From NCBI GenBank assembly GCA_021773835.1, contig JAJFJQ010000025.1, forward strand, positions 115,439 through 179,438: a stretch of DNA of 64,000 bases. The letters are read 5' to 3'. This document shows, piece by piece, positions 1 to 10,499 of the stretch; within the stretch, counting starts at the first letter, position 1, and every line of letters begins with the position of its first letter. The stretch comes from Gammaproteobacteria bacterium (lineage in GTDB: Bacteria > Pseudomonadota > Gammaproteobacteria > Ga0077536). The position numbers were made by a program, and so were the translations under genes. The notes below the pieces were generated by a model. It did not search any database and was not told where the DNA came from. It saw only the letters and a list, made by a program, of their open reading frames with translations.

Positions 1-283
1 ACGGTGGGATCGCCAGCGCCAACAAGCAGCCTAGAACGATGACGCTACCGTCACGAAGGTAGGCGTGAGGTGCGAGCCCACGCAAACGCAAAGCAACCGC
101 TTCAAAAACCAGCGCGGAGACAATTGCGATCACCAATTGCAATAATATGCCGCATCCGAATAAATATACGTAGACAGCGATTGCTGGGGTCAACGCATAC
201 AGCACTTGGCGCATGATCCAACGCACCGGGCGTGCGCCATGCAGGTGTGGCGAGCTCAGCGGAAATTTTAATTCGTTAACCAA
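1..283 (-). CDS. rnfD: Electron transport complex subunit RnfD, N-terminal part (cut by window start)
   Basis: RnfD is a membrane subunit of the Rnf complex, which couples electron flow between ferredoxin and NAD to ion pumping and carries a covalent flavin in its later part (outside the window). About 94 residues are visible. They begin with a short cytoplasmic stretch (VNELKFPLSSPHLHG), then hydrophobic helices, and reach the family-typical LxxxIPP segment at the window edge. No ATG is available in this frame after the in-frame stop upstream. The best start is a TTG at 283, about 90 bp after the rnfC stop, although ATA or other weak starts lie further upstream. Identity rests on the N-terminal pattern and on the position after rnfC. 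Confidence 0.82.
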   Translation of the reverse strand, partial: MVNELKFPLSSPHLHGARPVRWIMRQVLYALTPAIAVYVYLFGCGILLQLVIAIVSALVFEAVALRLRGLAPHAYLRDGSVIVLGCLLALAIPP

Positions 284-372
284 TTTTTCGATTGGATCAA
301 ATATCGTTAATCTTCGAGGCGACCTGGCGATCCGCCGCTATTGGTTGCGATTTAGCGCAAAGCATTAAGCTT

Positions 373-1884
373 TCAAATGCCATTGTCGTCGCGGCGTCGC
401 TGGTTCGACCGTGCTACCGCCGCCCGGATATCCCCCTGTAGCTCGTTGGTCTCCAAGCCACTTACATCAGCCAACTCAACTCCTACAGCCGGGCCCGACT
501 CAAGCCGCATCGAGATCCTGCGTTGATGCATTTCGTAACGGGTGCGTGCCAGGTCTGCTTGTGCGCGGTCGCGATCGAGCGCCTCAATAGATGATTTCGC
601 ATAGCGAAAATAATGTACCAATGGGATCTGACTCGGGCACACGTAGGCACAGCAGCCACAATCAATGCAATCGAACAAATGAAAGTCTTGGGCTAAGTCG
701 ATGTCAGAAGTTCGCGTCGCCTCATATAGTTGTTGAGGCTGCAGTCCGACCGGGCACACGGGGACACAATCCCCGCAACGTATACAAGCGCTTGCTGGCT
801 CTTCCGCCAGCTCTCGTCGCAAGATCAAAATACAGTTGACGGTCTTTGTGACGGGTGCGGCGAGATTTAGAATTTCGGTACCCATCATCGGACCGCCGCT
901 CAATATACGATATTCAGAGACGTCATCAATTCCAAACTGTTCGAGTAAATAATTGACCGGCGTCCCCATCAACACTTTTGCATTGCCGGGTTCTGAGACG
1001 TCCCCCGAAACGGTAACCAGACGCTCGATTAGCGGTTGACCAGATGCCACCGCGCGATGTACCGCAACGACCGTCGCGACATTGAGCACCGCAACCCCGA
1101 TATCTATCGGCAATAAGCCGCTCGGCACCTCGCGACCCGTCAATACCTTGATGAGCTGCTTTTCCCCGCCTGTTGGATAGATCGCGGGGATCGACACCAA
1201 CTCGATCCGTTCAGGTCGTGCGCTTTGCAGGGCATTCATCGCCGCCGGCATATCGTCTTCTACTGCAACAATACACGTCGCGGCATCGATTGCGCGTGCT
1301 AACAGCGCCGCGCCGGCAAGCACCTCGGCCGGATACTCCTGCATCAGCCTATCATCGCAAGTAATATAGGGTTCGCACTCAACGCCGTTGATGATCAGCG
1401 TATCAACGGTCTGCCCCGTACCTTCGAGCACCTTCACATGCGCGGGGAAACCAGCACCACCGAGTCCAACGATGCCGGCCTCGGCGATACGCTGATATAC
1501 CGCCTGACTGGCGAGTGTGTTGAGATCATCAGCGACGTTCAACTCCGGCGCCAGATCTTCACCGTCCGTCGTCAGTTCAATGCAAGCCGCGGTCAAGCCA
1601 CTGGGATGGATAACCGGATACTCGTCTATCGCGGTAATTAATCCAGAACTTGGAGCGTGCAAGCGCATTCCAACGTAATTGTTAGCGTGCGCAATAACGT
1701 CGTTTTTCAATACTCGTTGCCCTACTTTCACGCAGGGTTCGGCAGCGGCTCCGACGTGTTGCTGTAAGGGTAAAATTAATTTTTCCGGTATCGGCAGCGC
1801 CCGCGACGTCAAGTCTTGTGTTTCACGCTTATGTGGATCGAGACGGATCCCGCCACGAAAGGTGTGCAACTGTCGCGCACTCAC
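373..1884 (-). CDS. rnfC: Electron transport complex subunit RnfC
   Basis: RnfC is the peripheral NADH/FMN-binding and iron-sulfur subunit of the Rnf complex on the cytoplasmic face. The protein opens with the family's FxGGIxLxxHK segment, has the [12 protein letters not shown] nucleotide-binding stretch near residue 140, and carries two ferredoxin-type cysteine clusters ([12 protein letters not shown] and [12 protein letters not shown]) in the last third. The open frame extends to an ATG at 1941, which would overlap rnfB by about 60 bp. A GTG at 1884 overlaps the rnfB stop as GTGA, and that start (about 503 aa) puts the FxGGI segment at the expected place. The short C-terminus lacks the long Ala/Lys-rich repeats of enterobacterial RnfC. 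Confidence 0.95.
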   Translation of the reverse strand: MSARQLHTFRGGIRLDPHKRETQDLTSRALPIPEKLILPLQQHVGAAAEPCVKVGQRVLKNDVIAHANNYVGMRLHAPSSGLITAIDEYPVIHPSGLTAACIELTTDGEDLAPELNVADDLNTLASQAVYQRIAEAGIVGLGGAGFPAHVKVLEGTGQTVDTLIINGVECEPYITCDDRLMQEYPAEVLAGAALLARAIDAATCIVAVEDDMPAAMNALQSARPERIELVSIPAIYPTGGEKQLIKVLTGREVPSGLLPIDIGVAVLNVATVVAVHRAVASGQPLIERLVTVSGDVSEPGNAKVLMGTPVNYLLEQFGIDDVSEYRILSGGPMMGTEILNLAAPVTKTVNCILILRRELAEEPASACIRCGDCVPVCPVGLQPQQLYEATRTSDIDLAQDFHLFDCIDCGCCAYVCPSQIPLVHYFRYAKSSIEALDRDRAQADLARTRYEMHQRRISMRLESGPAVGVELADVSGLETNELQGDIRAAVARSNQRRRDDNGI

Positions 1885-2483
1885 GGTTGCGTCCCGGCAC
1901 GCCGCTCGCGGCCGGCCCACCGTGGCCTTTGCCAACGCCAATGCTCGATATCGTCGGCGACATCAATGATGTCGATGCAATCCACCGGACACGGGTCAAT
2001 ACATAATTCACAGCCGGTACATTGTGTACTAATGATGGTGTGCATTTGCTTCGCGGCACCAACGATCGCATCTACCGGGCACGCCTGGATGCATTTTGTA
2101 CACCCAATGCAGACCGGCTCGTTGATTACAACTACTTGCGACGACATCGGTGAAAAATCATTCGCCCGACGCCTGGAGGTCCCGCTACGGCCCAGCAGTT
2201 CGGCCAAGGCGCGGCGCGCAACCTGCCCACCGGGTGGACACTGGTCGATCGGCGCACCGTCCGACACGATCGCCTGGGCATAGGGCAAACAACCCGGATA
2301 TCCGCATTGCTGACATTGCGTTTGCGGCAATATTTCGTTGATCCTGGCGATAATGCGGCGCTTCGAATCTCGCTCCGGTTCGTGATGGTGAAGGAGCATC
2401 CAGATTCCCGCGATGATCAGTAACACCAACGCAAGCGAAGCGAACATCATTCTAGAAGCGGTCCCGAATCTATTCGCGACCAT
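1881..2483 (-). CDS. rnfB: Electron transport complex subunit RnfB
   Basis: RnfB is the ferredoxin-like electron-entry subunit of the Rnf complex. After one N-terminal membrane helix ([16 protein letters not shown]) comes the RnfB-specific cluster [15 protein letters not shown]. Two [4Fe-4S] motifs follow ([15 protein letters not shown] and [15 protein letters not shown]). The start is uncertain. The frame is open to a TTG at 2585, but family members begin shortly before the helix, so an ATG at 2483 or 2450 is more likely, and neither has a strong ribosome binding site. The gap after rnfA (130-265 bp depending on the start) is unusually wide for an rnf operon. The 3' end overlaps rnfC by 4 bp. 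Confidence 0.93.
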   Translation of the reverse strand: MVANRFGTASRMMFASLALVLLIIAGIWMLLHHHEPERDSKRRIIARINEILPQTQCQQCGYPGCLPYAQAIVSDGAPIDQCPPGGQVARRALAELLGRSGTSRRRANDFSPMSSQVVVINEPVCIGCTKCIQACPVDAIVGAAKQMHTIISTQCTGCELCIDPCPVDCIDIIDVADDIEHWRWQRPRWAGRERRAGTQP

Positions 2484-2715
2484 GTTGCCGTCTGAAATCG
2501 GCGATAGCAAGGCGCTAACTGGGAATACTCGCGGTATTGCCAAGCGTGCCAATCCGGGCGGCGCCGATATTAGTCGACAAGGCAACGCGCCGGCGCCATT
2601 TTTTTAGCATTTCTGTGTTATTTGTCGATCGTTGACGCCCGCTCAACCGTGTTCTTCAAGCCTTGGGATGCGAACCCATAACGCGGGGCAACCACCAATG
2701 GGTTACCGAGCGTTT

Positions 2716-3291
2716 CTAACCTGGGCCGCCAAACCCGGACACGGCCATGCCAATGATCGCAACACTGAGCAATGCAATCGGCGCGTCGCGGAACGCCTGA
2801 GGTACCGGTGCTGCTGCTAAGCGCTCTCGAATTTGGGAGAATACGATTAGAAACACCCCATAGCCCAGCGCTAGCCCGAAACCAGCGAACAATACTTCTA
2901 CAGCTGAGTTAGGCTGAACCAAAATCAACAAGACGACACCGAGCAACGTACAGTTCACCGTCATTAGCGGCACAAAGGGTTCCAGCCAATCATGTCCTTG
3001 CTGCCATACCCGCTCACCGACGCTGGCGACGATATACAAACAGACAATGATGCTAACCACGATTAGCGGCAGTTTGAGTATCAATGTCGCCGCGCTACTC
3101 GGCAATAGCTCAATGATCATGTAAGTCATGAGCCCTGCAATCGGAGCGACAACGACATTTGAGATTGCCAATCCGGCCGCCGTCTCCAATTTTCGGGACA
3201 CCGCAATCGCCGGACAGATCCCTATCAAATATACGAGCAAGAGGTCCGAACCCACGGCGCCGGCAAGCATCAACGCGACGGCGTCGCCCAT
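2716..3291 (-). CDS. rnfA: Electron transport complex subunit RnfA
   Basis: RnfA is a six-helix inner-membrane subunit homologous to NqrE; with RnfE it is thought to hold a cluster within the membrane. The 191-aa length is normal. The two family cysteines are present: GICPAIAVSRKLETA in the first inverted half and PLMTVNCTLLGV in the second. The C-terminal RERLAAAPVPQAFR stretch is also typical. The usual VNNFVL segment near the first cysteine is replaced by VGSDLLLV, so this is a divergent copy. The ATG lies 2 bp after the metG stop, suggesting translational coupling to methionyl-tRNA synthetase. Confidence 0.93.
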   Translation of the reverse strand: MGDAVALMLAGAVGSDLLLVYLIGICPAIAVSRKLETAAGLAISNVVVAPIAGLMTYMIIELLPSSAATLILKLPLIVVSIIVCLYIVASVGERVWQQGHDWLEPFVPLMTVNCTLLGVVLLILVQPNSAVEVLFAGFGLALGYGVFLIVFSQIRERLAAAPVPQAFRDAPIALLSVAIIGMAVSGFGGPG

Positions 3292-3293
3292 AT

Positions 3294-5315
3294 CTATTTA
3301 ACTTCCATCCCCGACGCGGCCCCCGCATCTGGACTTAACAGAAATATATCCTCACCGCCTGGCCCTGCTGCGAGCACCATCCCTTCAGAGACCCCGAAGC
3401 GCATTTTTCGTGGTTTCAAATTAGCAACGACAACGACGTGCTTTCCTTCCAATTGCGAGGGGTCGTAGGCGGCCTTGAGACCGGCGAAGACTGTTCGCCG
3501 TTCATCGCCGACCTCGACGTTGAGCTGCAAAAGCTTATCTGCGCCTTCGACTGATTTCGCCGCGATAATTTTCGCGATACGCAAATCGATTTTTGCAAAA
3601 TCTTCGATCGTAATATGGGACGCTATCGCCTCATCGTCGGGAGTCGATGGCGCAGGCTGAGATTGCTCGGCCGATTTGCTGTCGTTGATCATTGCTTCAA
3701 GCTTCTCCGCTTCGACGCGCCGCATCAAGGGTTTAAACGGATTAATCTCTCGTCCGTTTATGTCTTGTTCGACATCGCGCCACATGAGCGGCGCGCAGTT
3801 TAAGAATCGTTCTACCGCACTAGCCATTTCCGGCAATACGGGCTTCAAATAGATCATCAGTATCCGAAATAGTGCGATTCCGGTAGAGCATACCTGTTGG
3901 ACCTCGTCGTCTGACCCGTCGGTTTTTGCCAGAACCCACGGTTTACGGCGGTCAATATATTGATTGGCGGCATCCGCCAGCATCATGATTTCGCGCATCG
4001 CGCGGGCAAAATCTCGTGCTTCATAGTGGCCCGCAATCGCCGGCGCTGCAGCTTTCAATTTTGCGATTAACTCTGGGTCGTCGTAGACCTCGCTCAGCAC
4101 GCCGTCGAAACGCCGGGTCAAAAATCCAGCGCAGCGGCTCGCAATGTTGACCAACTTACCGACGAGATCGGAATTTACCCGTTGCTGAAAATCATCGAAG
4201 TTGAGATCGATGTCTTCGATTGCGGGTGCAATTTTCGCCGCGAAGTAATATCGCAAATATTCCGGATTTAGATGCTGGAGATAAGTCTCGGCCGTCACAA
4301 AGGTGCCGCGCGATTTCGACATTTTCTGCCCGTTGACCGTAAGAAAGCCGTGGACAAATACGTTTGTCGGCAGACGAAATTGCGCGCCGTGAAGCATCGC
4401 CGGCCAAAACAAGGTATGGAAATACATGATGTCCTTACCGATGAAGTGGTAGAGCTCGGCGCTACTGTCCGGGCTGCAATATTCATCGAAATCTAAGCCA
4501 GTCTTATTACAGAGATTCTTAAAACTGGCCAAGTACCCAATCGGCGCATCTAACCATACGTAGAAATATTTTCCCGGCTCGCCAGGTATCTCAAAGCCGA
4601 AATACGGTGCGTCCCGCGAAATATCCCAGTCGTGTAAACCAGCGTCAAACCACTCGTTGAGCTTGTTGACGACCCCAGCCTGCAGGTCGTTATCCGCAAG
4701 CCACGTTTTGAGCATGTCTTCAAAATTGGCTAATTTGAAGAACAGGTGTTCAGATTCGCGCTGCTCGGGCGTCACACCGCTGAGCGCCGATACGGGATCC
4801 ACCAGGTCGTTGGGCGAGTATGTCCGAGAGCAGTTTTCGCAACTGTCGCCATATTGATCAGGTGCAGCGCAATGCGGGCAAGTTCCGCGGATAAATCGAT
4901 CGGGAAGAAACAGATTTTTTACCGGGTCGTAGGCCTGTGTGATTATTTTGTGGTCGATGTGCCCCCCATCCTTTAGGCGGCCATAGATCAACTCAGATAT
5001 TTCTCTGTTTTCCGCTGAATGGGTGGAGTAGTAGTTGTCAAATTCGATCCCAAACCCTGAAAAATCACGTTGATGTTCCACGCCGACACGTTCGATTAGT
5101 TCCTCTGGCGTGACACCGGCCTCCTCGGCCTTGAGCATGATTGGCGTACCGTGCGCGTCGTCGGCGCATACGTAGTAACAATCGTGGCCGCGCATTTTTT
5201 GAAAGCGCACCCAAATATCGGTCTGCAGATATTCGACCAGGTGCCCTATATGGATCGGCCCGTTAGCGTACGGCAGGGCGCTCGTTACGAGGATTTTTCG
5301 TTTGTCGTGGTTCAT
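3294..5315 (-). CDS. metG: Methionyl-tRNA synthetase
   Basis: The enzyme charges tRNA(Met) with methionine using ATP. The class I signatures are clear: HIGH at residues 22-25 and KMSKS near residue 340. A zinc-knuckle insert (CPHC...CENC) marks the long bacterial form. The C-terminal 100 residues form an EMAPII/Trbp111-like tRNA-binding domain ([16 protein letters not shown]) used for dimerisation. The frame stays open to 5498, but homologues start with the short [14 protein letters not shown] segment, so the ATG at 5315 (673 aa) is chosen. It is divergent from apbC and lies directly upstream of rnfA. Confidence 0.97.
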   Translation of the reverse strand: MNHDKRKILVTSALPYANGPIHIGHLVEYLQTDIWVRFQKMRGHDCYYVCADDAHGTPIMLKAEEAGVTPEELIERVGVEHQRDFSGFGIEFDNYYSTHSAENREISELIYGRLKDGGHIDHKIITQAYDPVKNLFLPDRFIRGTCPHCAAPDQYGDSCENCSRTYSPNDLVDPVSALSGVTPEQRESEHLFFKLANFEDMLKTWLADNDLQAGVVNKLNEWFDAGLHDWDISRDAPYFGFEIPGEPGKYFYVWLDAPIGYLASFKNLCNKTGLDFDEYCSPDSSAELYHFIGKDIMYFHTLFWPAMLHGAQFRLPTNVFVHGFLTVNGQKMSKSRGTFVTAETYLQHLNPEYLRYYFAAKIAPAIEDIDLNFDDFQQRVNSDLVGKLVNIASRCAGFLTRRFDGVLSEVYDDPELIAKLKAAAPAIAGHYEARDFARAMREIMMLADAANQYIDRRKPWVLAKTDGSDDEVQQVCSTGIALFRILMIYLKPVLPEMASAVERFLNCAPLMWRDVEQDINGREINPFKPLMRRVEAEKLEAMINDSKSAEQSQPAPSTPDDEAIASHITIEDFAKIDLRIAKIIAAKSVEGADKLLQLNVEVGDERRTVFAGLKAAYDPSQLEGKHVVVVANLKPRKMRFGVSEGMVLAAGPGGEDIFLLSPDAGAASGMEVK

Positions 5316-5477
5316 TGTGATCCGTCTTGAAACGCGCCTGTGGCGGTATTTTGCGGTGAATTTTGGCCGCCGTTTCGGTGGCGCTACGGTAACATTTCGG
5401 GCACCCCGATACCATGCGCCGCGGGGCCGGCGCTTTGTGTAGAATAGCCGCCTGTTTAGTGTCCTAGAGAGTCCCCT

Positions 5478-6566
5478 ATGTCCGTTACGCAAGAACAAGT
5501 CAGCGCGGCCATCGCATCGATTATCAACCCTTATCTGGGTATCGATCTTGTCGCCGCCGGCGCAATCAATGCAATTAGCATTGAAGGCAATTTAGTGCGG
5601 GTTGAAATCGAACTAGGCTTCCCGGTAACACGCTATGCCGCTGAGTTGGAAGAAACCTTACGTTCGCACATCGTCACGCTGGGCGATGACATAACAGTTG
5701 AGTGCGATATCCGCGGCAAAGTCGCCGCCCACGCCGTCCAACATGGTGCCAAAAGACTTAACGAAGTGCGTAACATCATCGCAATTGCCTCCGGTAAGGG
5801 TGGTGTCGGAAAGTCCACAACTGCGACAAATTTAGCATTGGCCTTGCGCGATGAAGGTGCGAGCGTCGCCATTCTCGACGCGGACATCTATGGGCCAAGT
5901 CAACCGCGCATGTTAGGCGCCCAAGGTAAGCCGGAGTCGCGCGACGGCAAGTCTATGGAGCCGATTGTCAGCTATGGGATCCAGTCGATGTCGATTGGCA
6001 ACTTGATCGAAGAGGACACGCCAATGATATGGCGCGGTCCAATGGTAACCGGCGCGCTGGAGCAACTTCTAAATGATACGAATTGGTCCGACATCGATTA
6101 TCTGGTGATAGATCTCCCCCCCGGCACTGGGGACATTCAATTGACCTTATGCCAAAAGATCCCGGTAAGCGGTGCTGTTATCGTCACCACGCCACAGGAC
6201 ATCGCCCTGCTAGATGCGCGCAAAGCATTGAAAATGTTTGAGAAAGTGGACGTTCCCGTGCTTGGGGTAATCGAGAATATGAGTGTCCATATTTGCAGCA
6301 GTTGCGGCAACGAAGATCATATCTTTGGTGCAGGCGGCGGCGAATCGATGGCCCAGCAATATGGTGTTGACCTGCTTGGGGCACTGCCACTGGACACGGA
6401 GATCAGAAAAGGTATGGATGGCGGGAAGCCTGTCGTGGCGCTGCAACCCGATTCAAGACCGAGTCAGATGTACCGCGAAATCGCGCGGCGGGTTGGCGGT
6501 AAACTTGCGCTCCGAGCGAAAGACTATTCAGCCAAATTTCCGAATATCGTCGTGCAAAGCACATGA
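5478..6566 (+). CDS. apbC: Iron-sulfur cluster carrier protein ApbC/Mrp
   Basis: This Mrp/NBP35-family P-loop ATPase binds and transfers [4Fe-4S] clusters to apo-proteins. An N-terminal MIP18/DUF59 domain covers roughly residues 1-90. The deviant Walker [10 protein letters not shown], lies near residue 107, followed by the [12 protein letters not shown] and DLPPGTGD motifs. The C-terminal CxxC (HICSSCGNE) is the cluster-bridging pair. At 362 aa it has the usual length. It is divergent from metG across about 160 bp and lies 9 bp upstream of dcd, an order familiar from Pseudomonas-like genomes. Confidence 0.95.
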   Translation: MSVTQEQVSAAIASIINPYLGIDLVAAGAINAISIEGNLVRVEIELGFPVTRYAAELEETLRSHIVTLGDDITVECDIRGKVAAHAVQHGAKRLNEVRNIIAIASGKGGVGKSTTATNLALALRDEGASVAILDADIYGPSQPRMLGAQGKPESRDGKSMEPIVSYGIQSMSIGNLIEEDTPMIWRGPMVTGALEQLLNDTNWSDIDYLVIDLPPGTGDIQLTLCQKIPVSGAVIVTTPQDIALLDARKALKMFEKVDVPVLGVIENMSVHICSSCGNEDHIFGAGGGESMAQQYGVDLLGALPLDTEIRKGMDGGKPVVALQPDSRPSQMYREIARRVGGKLALRAKDYSAKFPNIVVQST

Positions 6567-6575
6567 GTCACCGCC

Positions 6576-7142
6576 ATGCCGGTTAAGTCCGATAAATGGA
6601 TCCACAAAATGGCCGCTGAATGCGGCCTAATCGAACCGTTCGAACCGCAGCAAGTCCGGGCGGTGAACGGCGAGCGCGTCATTTCTTATGGTGTCTCCAG
6701 TTATGGCTACGACATTCGATGCGCGCCGGAATTTAAAGTATTCACCAATATCAACTCGGCTGTAGTCGATCCGAAGAATTTCGACCCTGAAAGTTTCGTC
6801 GACGTAAACCGCGACGTATGCATTATTCCACCGAACTCTTTTGCGCTAGCGCGTACGCTCGAATATTTTCGGATCCCGCGCAATGTGCTGACAATTTGCC
6901 TGGGAAAATCGACCTACGCCCGCTGCGGTATTATCGTTAACGTCACGCCGTTGGAGCCGGAGTGGGAAGGTCATGTGACTTTGGAGTTTTCCAACACCAC
7001 CCCGCTACCAGCGAAAATCTACGCCAACGAAGGCGTGGCCCAGGTGATTTTTTTACAATCCGATGAAGTCTGTGAGGTTTCCTACCGGGATCGTGGCGGA
7101 AAGTATCAAAATCAGACCGGGGTTACGCTACCGAAGGCATGA
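6576..7142 (+). CDS. dcd: dCTP deaminase
   Basis: The enzyme deaminates dCTP to dUTP, feeding dTMP synthesis through dUTPase and thymidylate synthase (thyA is also in this window). The protein is 188 aa, the normal size of the homotrimeric enzyme. The substrate-binding [10 protein letters not shown] stretch, the [18 protein letters not shown] core and the C-terminal [14 protein letters not shown] closing tail are all present. It is probably cotranscribed with apbC and convergent with the PilZ gene. Confidence 0.96.
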   Translation: MPVKSDKWIHKMAAECGLIEPFEPQQVRAVNGERVISYGVSSYGYDIRCAPEFKVFTNINSAVVDPKNFDPESFVDVNRDVCIIPPNSFALARTLEYFRIPRNVLTICLGKSTYARCGIIVNVTPLEPEWEGHVTLEFSNTTPLPAKIYANEGVAQVIFLQSDEVCEVSYRDRGGKYQNQTGVTLPKA

Positions 7143-7192
7143 GCCGATCATTTACTCGGCGCCGCTTTGAAATTCCGCAAATCTGGTAGGAC

Positions 7193-7792
7193 TTAGGCGA
7201 CGGCGTCAGCCCCGCTGTTTCGAACTGCGCGTAACTCTTTCGCCTGGCGGCGCAAGACGTGCTGCACAAGCCTGTCCTGATCGTCTTCGCGAATATCGTC
7301 GAAGGCAATCGATATCGTGTATTGCTCCCCTTCGAGTTTTCGGCTGTGCACGACCTTGCCAAAGATCCGCATGGGATCATTGTCAGGTAGCAGTACCAAG
7401 TCGATAGCCAAATTCGCACCCTCGGCCAGTGGGTGCTCTGCGGTGATCGCCATGCCACCACCGCTGAGATTAATTTCCATCGGTTCGTGCTCGATATGCT
7501 CGTCACGATCCGAGGGCGTGTGCTCAAGCGATACGACCCGCTCCAGCAGGTTGATCTTTCGGTTAATTAGCTCCAGCGCTTCGACAATCGGCGGGTCACT
7601 ACGGCGGATCTTCTCGAGCACCTCTTGCAGGTTCGTTTCAAGTCCAAACAAGGCCGCACGTGCGTTCTCTACCTTAATCTGATTCAAGTAAACATTGCGC
7701 CGCTCGAAATCCAACATGTCACTTTGGACGACGCGGTATTTCACCAATGCAAAGTCTTGGATCCTGAAATATTTTCGGCGTTCGGTCGTCAT
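7193..7792 (-). CDS. PilZ-domain protein (probable c-di-GMP receptor) downstream of pomAB
   Basis: The protein begins with ERRKYFRIQD, which supplies the RxxxR-type arginines of PilZ domains. A helical insert follows, then EINLSGGGMAI, matching the second PilZ motif (D/N-x-S-x-x-G), and then a beta-rich tail. It is expected to bind c-di-GMP. Its position as third gene after pomA-pomB suggests a link to flagellar motor output, though this is inference. The frame is open to 7834, overlapping pomB. The ATG at 7792 has a GAGG 8 nt upstream and removes the overlap, so it is preferred (199 aa). Confidence 0.85.
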   Translation of the reverse strand: MTTERRKYFRIQDFALVKYRVVQSDMLDFERRNVYLNQIKVENARAALFGLETNLQEVLEKIRRSDPPIVEALELINRKINLLERVVSLEHTPSDRDEHIEHEPMEINLSGGGMAITAEHPLAEGANLAIDLVLLPDNDPMRIFGKVVHSRKLEGEQYTISIAFDDIREDDQDRLVQHVLRRQAKELRAVRNSGADAVA

Positions 7793-7805
7793 CGGTACAT
7801 CCTCG

Positions 7806-8801
7806 TCATGGATTGATTTGCTGGACTTGCTCATCGTTGGGTAATGCGGTTGCCGCCTTAGGATCAGCGGTGATCTGGTCTCCCTCTAAGCCGGACTGCG
7901 TTGCCGTGTTTGACGCCACCGGTGGTAGCGCCGCGATTGGCTCATCTGTCGCAATGTCCGTATCCGCCCCTTGCTCGATGATCATTTCGACACGGCGATT
8001 TAGCGACCGATTCTCGGATGAATCGTTTGGCACGATCGGGTGCGCGTCGCCATGGCCCTCGATAACAAAACGCTCGGGCTCAAGCGTATTATCGTCGAGT
8101 AATTCATGTACCACGGACACCGCGCGAGAAGCCGATAACTCCCAATTCGAGCGAAATCGTGCCGTGCTGATCGGAATGTTGTCGGTGTGCCCCGCGACCA
8201 CGATGGTCCCGTCAATGTTCTCTAACGATGCTCGTAGTTTTGCTATCGCCGGCAGGAAACCAGCGCGGAAATGCGCGGCACCGGAGGGGAAAGAGGCCTT
8301 TTCTCGGATCCGGATGATGATCTTCGTGCCCGCCGTTTCAACTTGGATCATCCCTTTTTCGACCTCTTCGGCAAGTGATTCGATGAGCTTCGCGGCGTCG
8401 GCTGCCGTTTCTTTGGCGGCCTCGTCGGCTCCGGGGCTGCCGGTGCCGTCGTTATTTTGATCGCTCGGATTAGCTTCGTCAGTAAACTCAAGGGTCTGCT
8501 TATTGGAGTCCATCGTGCTCTGCCGGACTTCGTTGATTGCAGTCGGTTGCGGCCGTCCGGGGCTAAATTCTTGCGCAATAATGCTTGTACCGACGGGATT
8601 GTCTGGTGCCTTTACTTCGCGTTGAACGCCAAACGCTAGCTTCATTGATCCCGCGATCGCTTTGAACTTATTGAGGTCCATTTCCGCAAACGACAACAAC
8701 AATACGAAGAAGCACATCAGCAACGACATCAAGTCGGCGAAGGTCATGATCCATCCGCCGCCCTCTTCGTCTTGTGCAATTGCCGGAGACTGGTCGTCCA
8801 T
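7806..8801 (-). CDS. pomB: Flagellar stator protein PomB/MotB
   Basis: This peptidoglycan-anchored stator subunit forms the ion channel with PomA. One N-terminal helix contains the ion-carrying aspartate (Asp23 in TFADLMSLLMCF). A long low-complexity linker with acidic and Ala-rich stretches follows. The C-terminal half is an OmpA-like peptidoglycan-binding domain (VVAGHTDNIPIS, NWELSASRA, NRRVEMII). Length is 331 aa. It starts 11 bp after the pomA stop. Sodium specificity is inferred from PomA, because MotB and PomB are hard to tell apart by eye. Confidence 0.92.
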   Translation of the reverse strand: MDDQSPAIAQDEEGGGWIMTFADLMSLLMCFFVLLLSFAEMDLNKFKAIAGSMKLAFGVQREVKAPDNPVGTSIIAQEFSPGRPQPTAINEVRQSTMDSNKQTLEFTDEANPSDQNNDGTGSPGADEAAKETAADAAKLIESLAEEVEKGMIQVETAGTKIIIRIREKASFPSGAAHFRAGFLPAIAKLRASLENIDGTIVVAGHTDNIPISTARFRSNWELSASRAVSVVHELLDDNTLEPERFVIEGHGDAHPIVPNDSSENRSLNRRVEMIIEQGADTDIATDEPIAALPPVASNTATQSGLEGDQITADPKAATALPNDEQVQQINP

Positions 8802-8812
8802 AACCGACGGTG

Positions 8813-9574
8813 CTATTTTTCGTCGCTCGATCCGCGCTTCGAACTAGGCAGATACGTTTTTAAGATCTCCTCAATAACGCGGGGGTTGCGGCCTTCCTGA
8901 ATACCATTGAGACTATCGACGATCATCGATTTAATCATCCGCTCTTCGCCTGATCTAAGCGAAAGTTTATCGGCAATAGGTAGCGCAAAAATGTTCGCAA
9001 TCATTGCTCCGTAGAGCGTCGTCAAAAGCGCAACCGCCATCGCCGGACCAATTGATTTTGGGTCGCTCATATTCGACAACATTTGTACTAGTCCGATCAG
9101 CGTACCGATCATGCCCATCGCCGGCGCGGTGTCGCCGATCGACTTGAATATCTTTTTACCGATGTCGTGCCGCTCAAGTGCAGAATGCATGTCGGTCATT
9201 AGGGTTTGACGCACAACCTCAGGCTCATGACCGTCGACCATTAGCTGGATACCTTTGGCCAGAAACAAATTGTCGGTTTCCTTCCCTTCAAGCGCTAGTA
9301 ATCCACCCTTACGCGCTTCATTCGCCATCTCGACCGTTTGCTCAATTAAATCTTCGGGGTTGTCGAGTTTGCTGATAAACGCTTTAAGCGCGACCTTGAA
9401 TGCACCTAGAAATTGCCCGAGCGTGAATTTCATCATCACCGCGCCAATCGTGCCGCCACATACCACCAGCAGTGAAGGCACATTGACGAAGGTGAGCGGG
9501 CTGCCACCGACCACGATTGATGCGAGAACGATACCGAATGCGGCAATTAGGCCTACGAGTGTTGCGAGATCCAC
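8813..9574 (-). CDS. pomA: Flagellar stator protein PomA/MotA (probably sodium-type)
   Basis: This is the four-helix stator subunit that couples ion flow to torque. The sequence follows Vibrio PomA along its length: MDLATLVGLI at the start, VMMKFTLGQF, EARKGGLLALE, APAMGMIGTLIGLVQMLSNM and IADKLSLRS. The frame is open to a TTG at 9589. A GTG at 9574 sits 5 nt after AGGAG and gives 253 aa, matching the PomA N-terminus, so it is preferred. It is first gene of pomA-pomB-PilZ, with a sigma-28 promoter about 100 bp upstream. Confidence 0.94.
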   Translation of the reverse strand: MDLATLVGLIAAFGIVLASIVVGGSPLTFVNVPSLLVVCGGTIGAVMMKFTLGQFLGAFKVALKAFISKLDNPEDLIEQTVEMANEARKGGLLALEGKETDNLFLAKGIQLMVDGHEPEVVRQTLMTDMHSALERHDIGKKIFKSIGDTAPAMGMIGTLIGLVQMLSNMSDPKSIGPAMAVALLTTLYGAMIANIFALPIADKLSLRSGEERMIKSMIVDSLNGIQEGRNPRVIEEILKTYLPSSKRGSSDEK

Positions 9575-9670
9575 GTCTGCTCCTAGCAATCGCTGGTATT
9601 GGTTGAGTCATTCGTCTGCTGAGCTGTTCCGATTTCCGAAACAACGACATAACGTCCGTCCGTTACTCAA

Positions 9671-9698
9671 ATATCGGATCGATAACGAAGAAACTTTA
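9671..9698 (-). promoter_or_regulatory. Candidate sigma-28 (FliA) promoter for pomAB
   Basis: Reading leftward, a perfect TAAAGTTT -35 element is followed after 12 nt by TCCGATAT, close to the FliA -10 consensus GCCGATAA. It lies about 95 bp upstream of the pomA GTG. Spacing is one base longer than the usual 11. Confidence 0.75.
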
Positions 9699-9909
9699 GG
9701 GCCACAGACCCAAGGTAAAGCCGCCGGCATGGCGGCGGCAGGGGGGTACTCCCGGCAGCATAGGGACAGGCCTGCGGACCCCGGTCTGGATGCGTATACC
9801 GAGGTGTCACGCCCCCAGGATAGGGGCGCTGTCGTGTAGCGTTAGCCTAGTGCGATAGTCAATTTGAAGGGCGCTCAGAATCGACGCTCAGCCTCGCCCA
9901 GCTGGCTGA
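9699..9909. other. GC-rich structured spacer between pomA promoter and msrB
   Basis: No gene is visible here. The segment contains a perfect 7-bp hairpin (GCCGCCG/CGGCGGC, 9720-9739) just upstream of the sigma-28 promoter, and several G- and C-tracts up to about 9830. It could be an upstream regulatory region, or hold a terminator for msrB, but there is no T-run. Confidence 0.4.
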
Positions 9910-10320
9910 TCAGTCCGATGAGTCCTGCGGATCCTGACGCTTCAACGCCACCGAGTTGATACAGTACCGCAAATTCGTGGGCGCCGGTCCGTCCGGAAAC
10001 ACGTGGCCTAGATGGGCATCGCATGCCGCGCAAAGTACTTCCGTTCGAACCATGCCGTAACTCGCGTCTTCGCGGCTGGTGACGTTCTCCGAGTCGGTTG
10101 GCTGCCAGAAGCTCGGCCACCCGGTGCCAGAATCGAATTTTTCTTTCGAATCGAACAATGGTGTCCCGCAACACGTACAGACATAGATCCCGGGATCTTT
10201 GCTCGCATGGTATTCGCCCGTGAACGCACGCTCGGTACCGTGCTCTCGACACACGCTATATTCTTCTGGGGTCAGTATTTCGCGCCATTCGGCGTCGTCT
10301 TTTTCTACTCGTTTAACCAT
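9910..10320 (-). CDS. msrB: Peptide-methionine (R)-S-oxide reductase MsrB
   Basis: The enzyme repairs the R-epimer of methionine sulfoxide in proteins with thioredoxin as reductant. Two CxxC zinc pairs are visible (CTCC and CAAC), with the SGTGWPSFW core and the catalytic cysteine in [10 protein letters not shown]. An ATG at 10320 follows GGAGG by 5 nt and is preferred over the ATG at 10332, giving 136 aa. It is a single gene between the stator operon and a response regulator. Confidence 0.96.
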   Translation of the reverse strand: MVKRVEKDDAEWREILTPEEYSVCREHGTERAFTGEYHASKDPGIYVCTCCGTPLFDSKEKFDSGTGWPSFWQPTDSENVTSREDASYGMVRTEVLCAACDAHLGHVFPDGPAPTNLRYCINSVALKRQDPQDSSD

Positions 10321-10499
10321 TTGATCCTCCAAGCTCGGCCGGTCGGCAGCGGCAGCGTCAATTCACTGTCGTTGGACAAAACGAATTAGTCGTCAGTAGT
10401 CCATTTACGCTATTATAAATGAACAAGGTCGCCGGTTCTGCCGCTATGGGATGTCGGTGGGGGCCGGTGATGGTGGACTACTAATCGGGGAGAATCGCA

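Noticed and set aside
7813..8460. 215-codon open frame antisense to pomB
   Set aside because: Shadow of the pomB linker and OmpA domain, with Ser/Ala-rich low-complexity translation.
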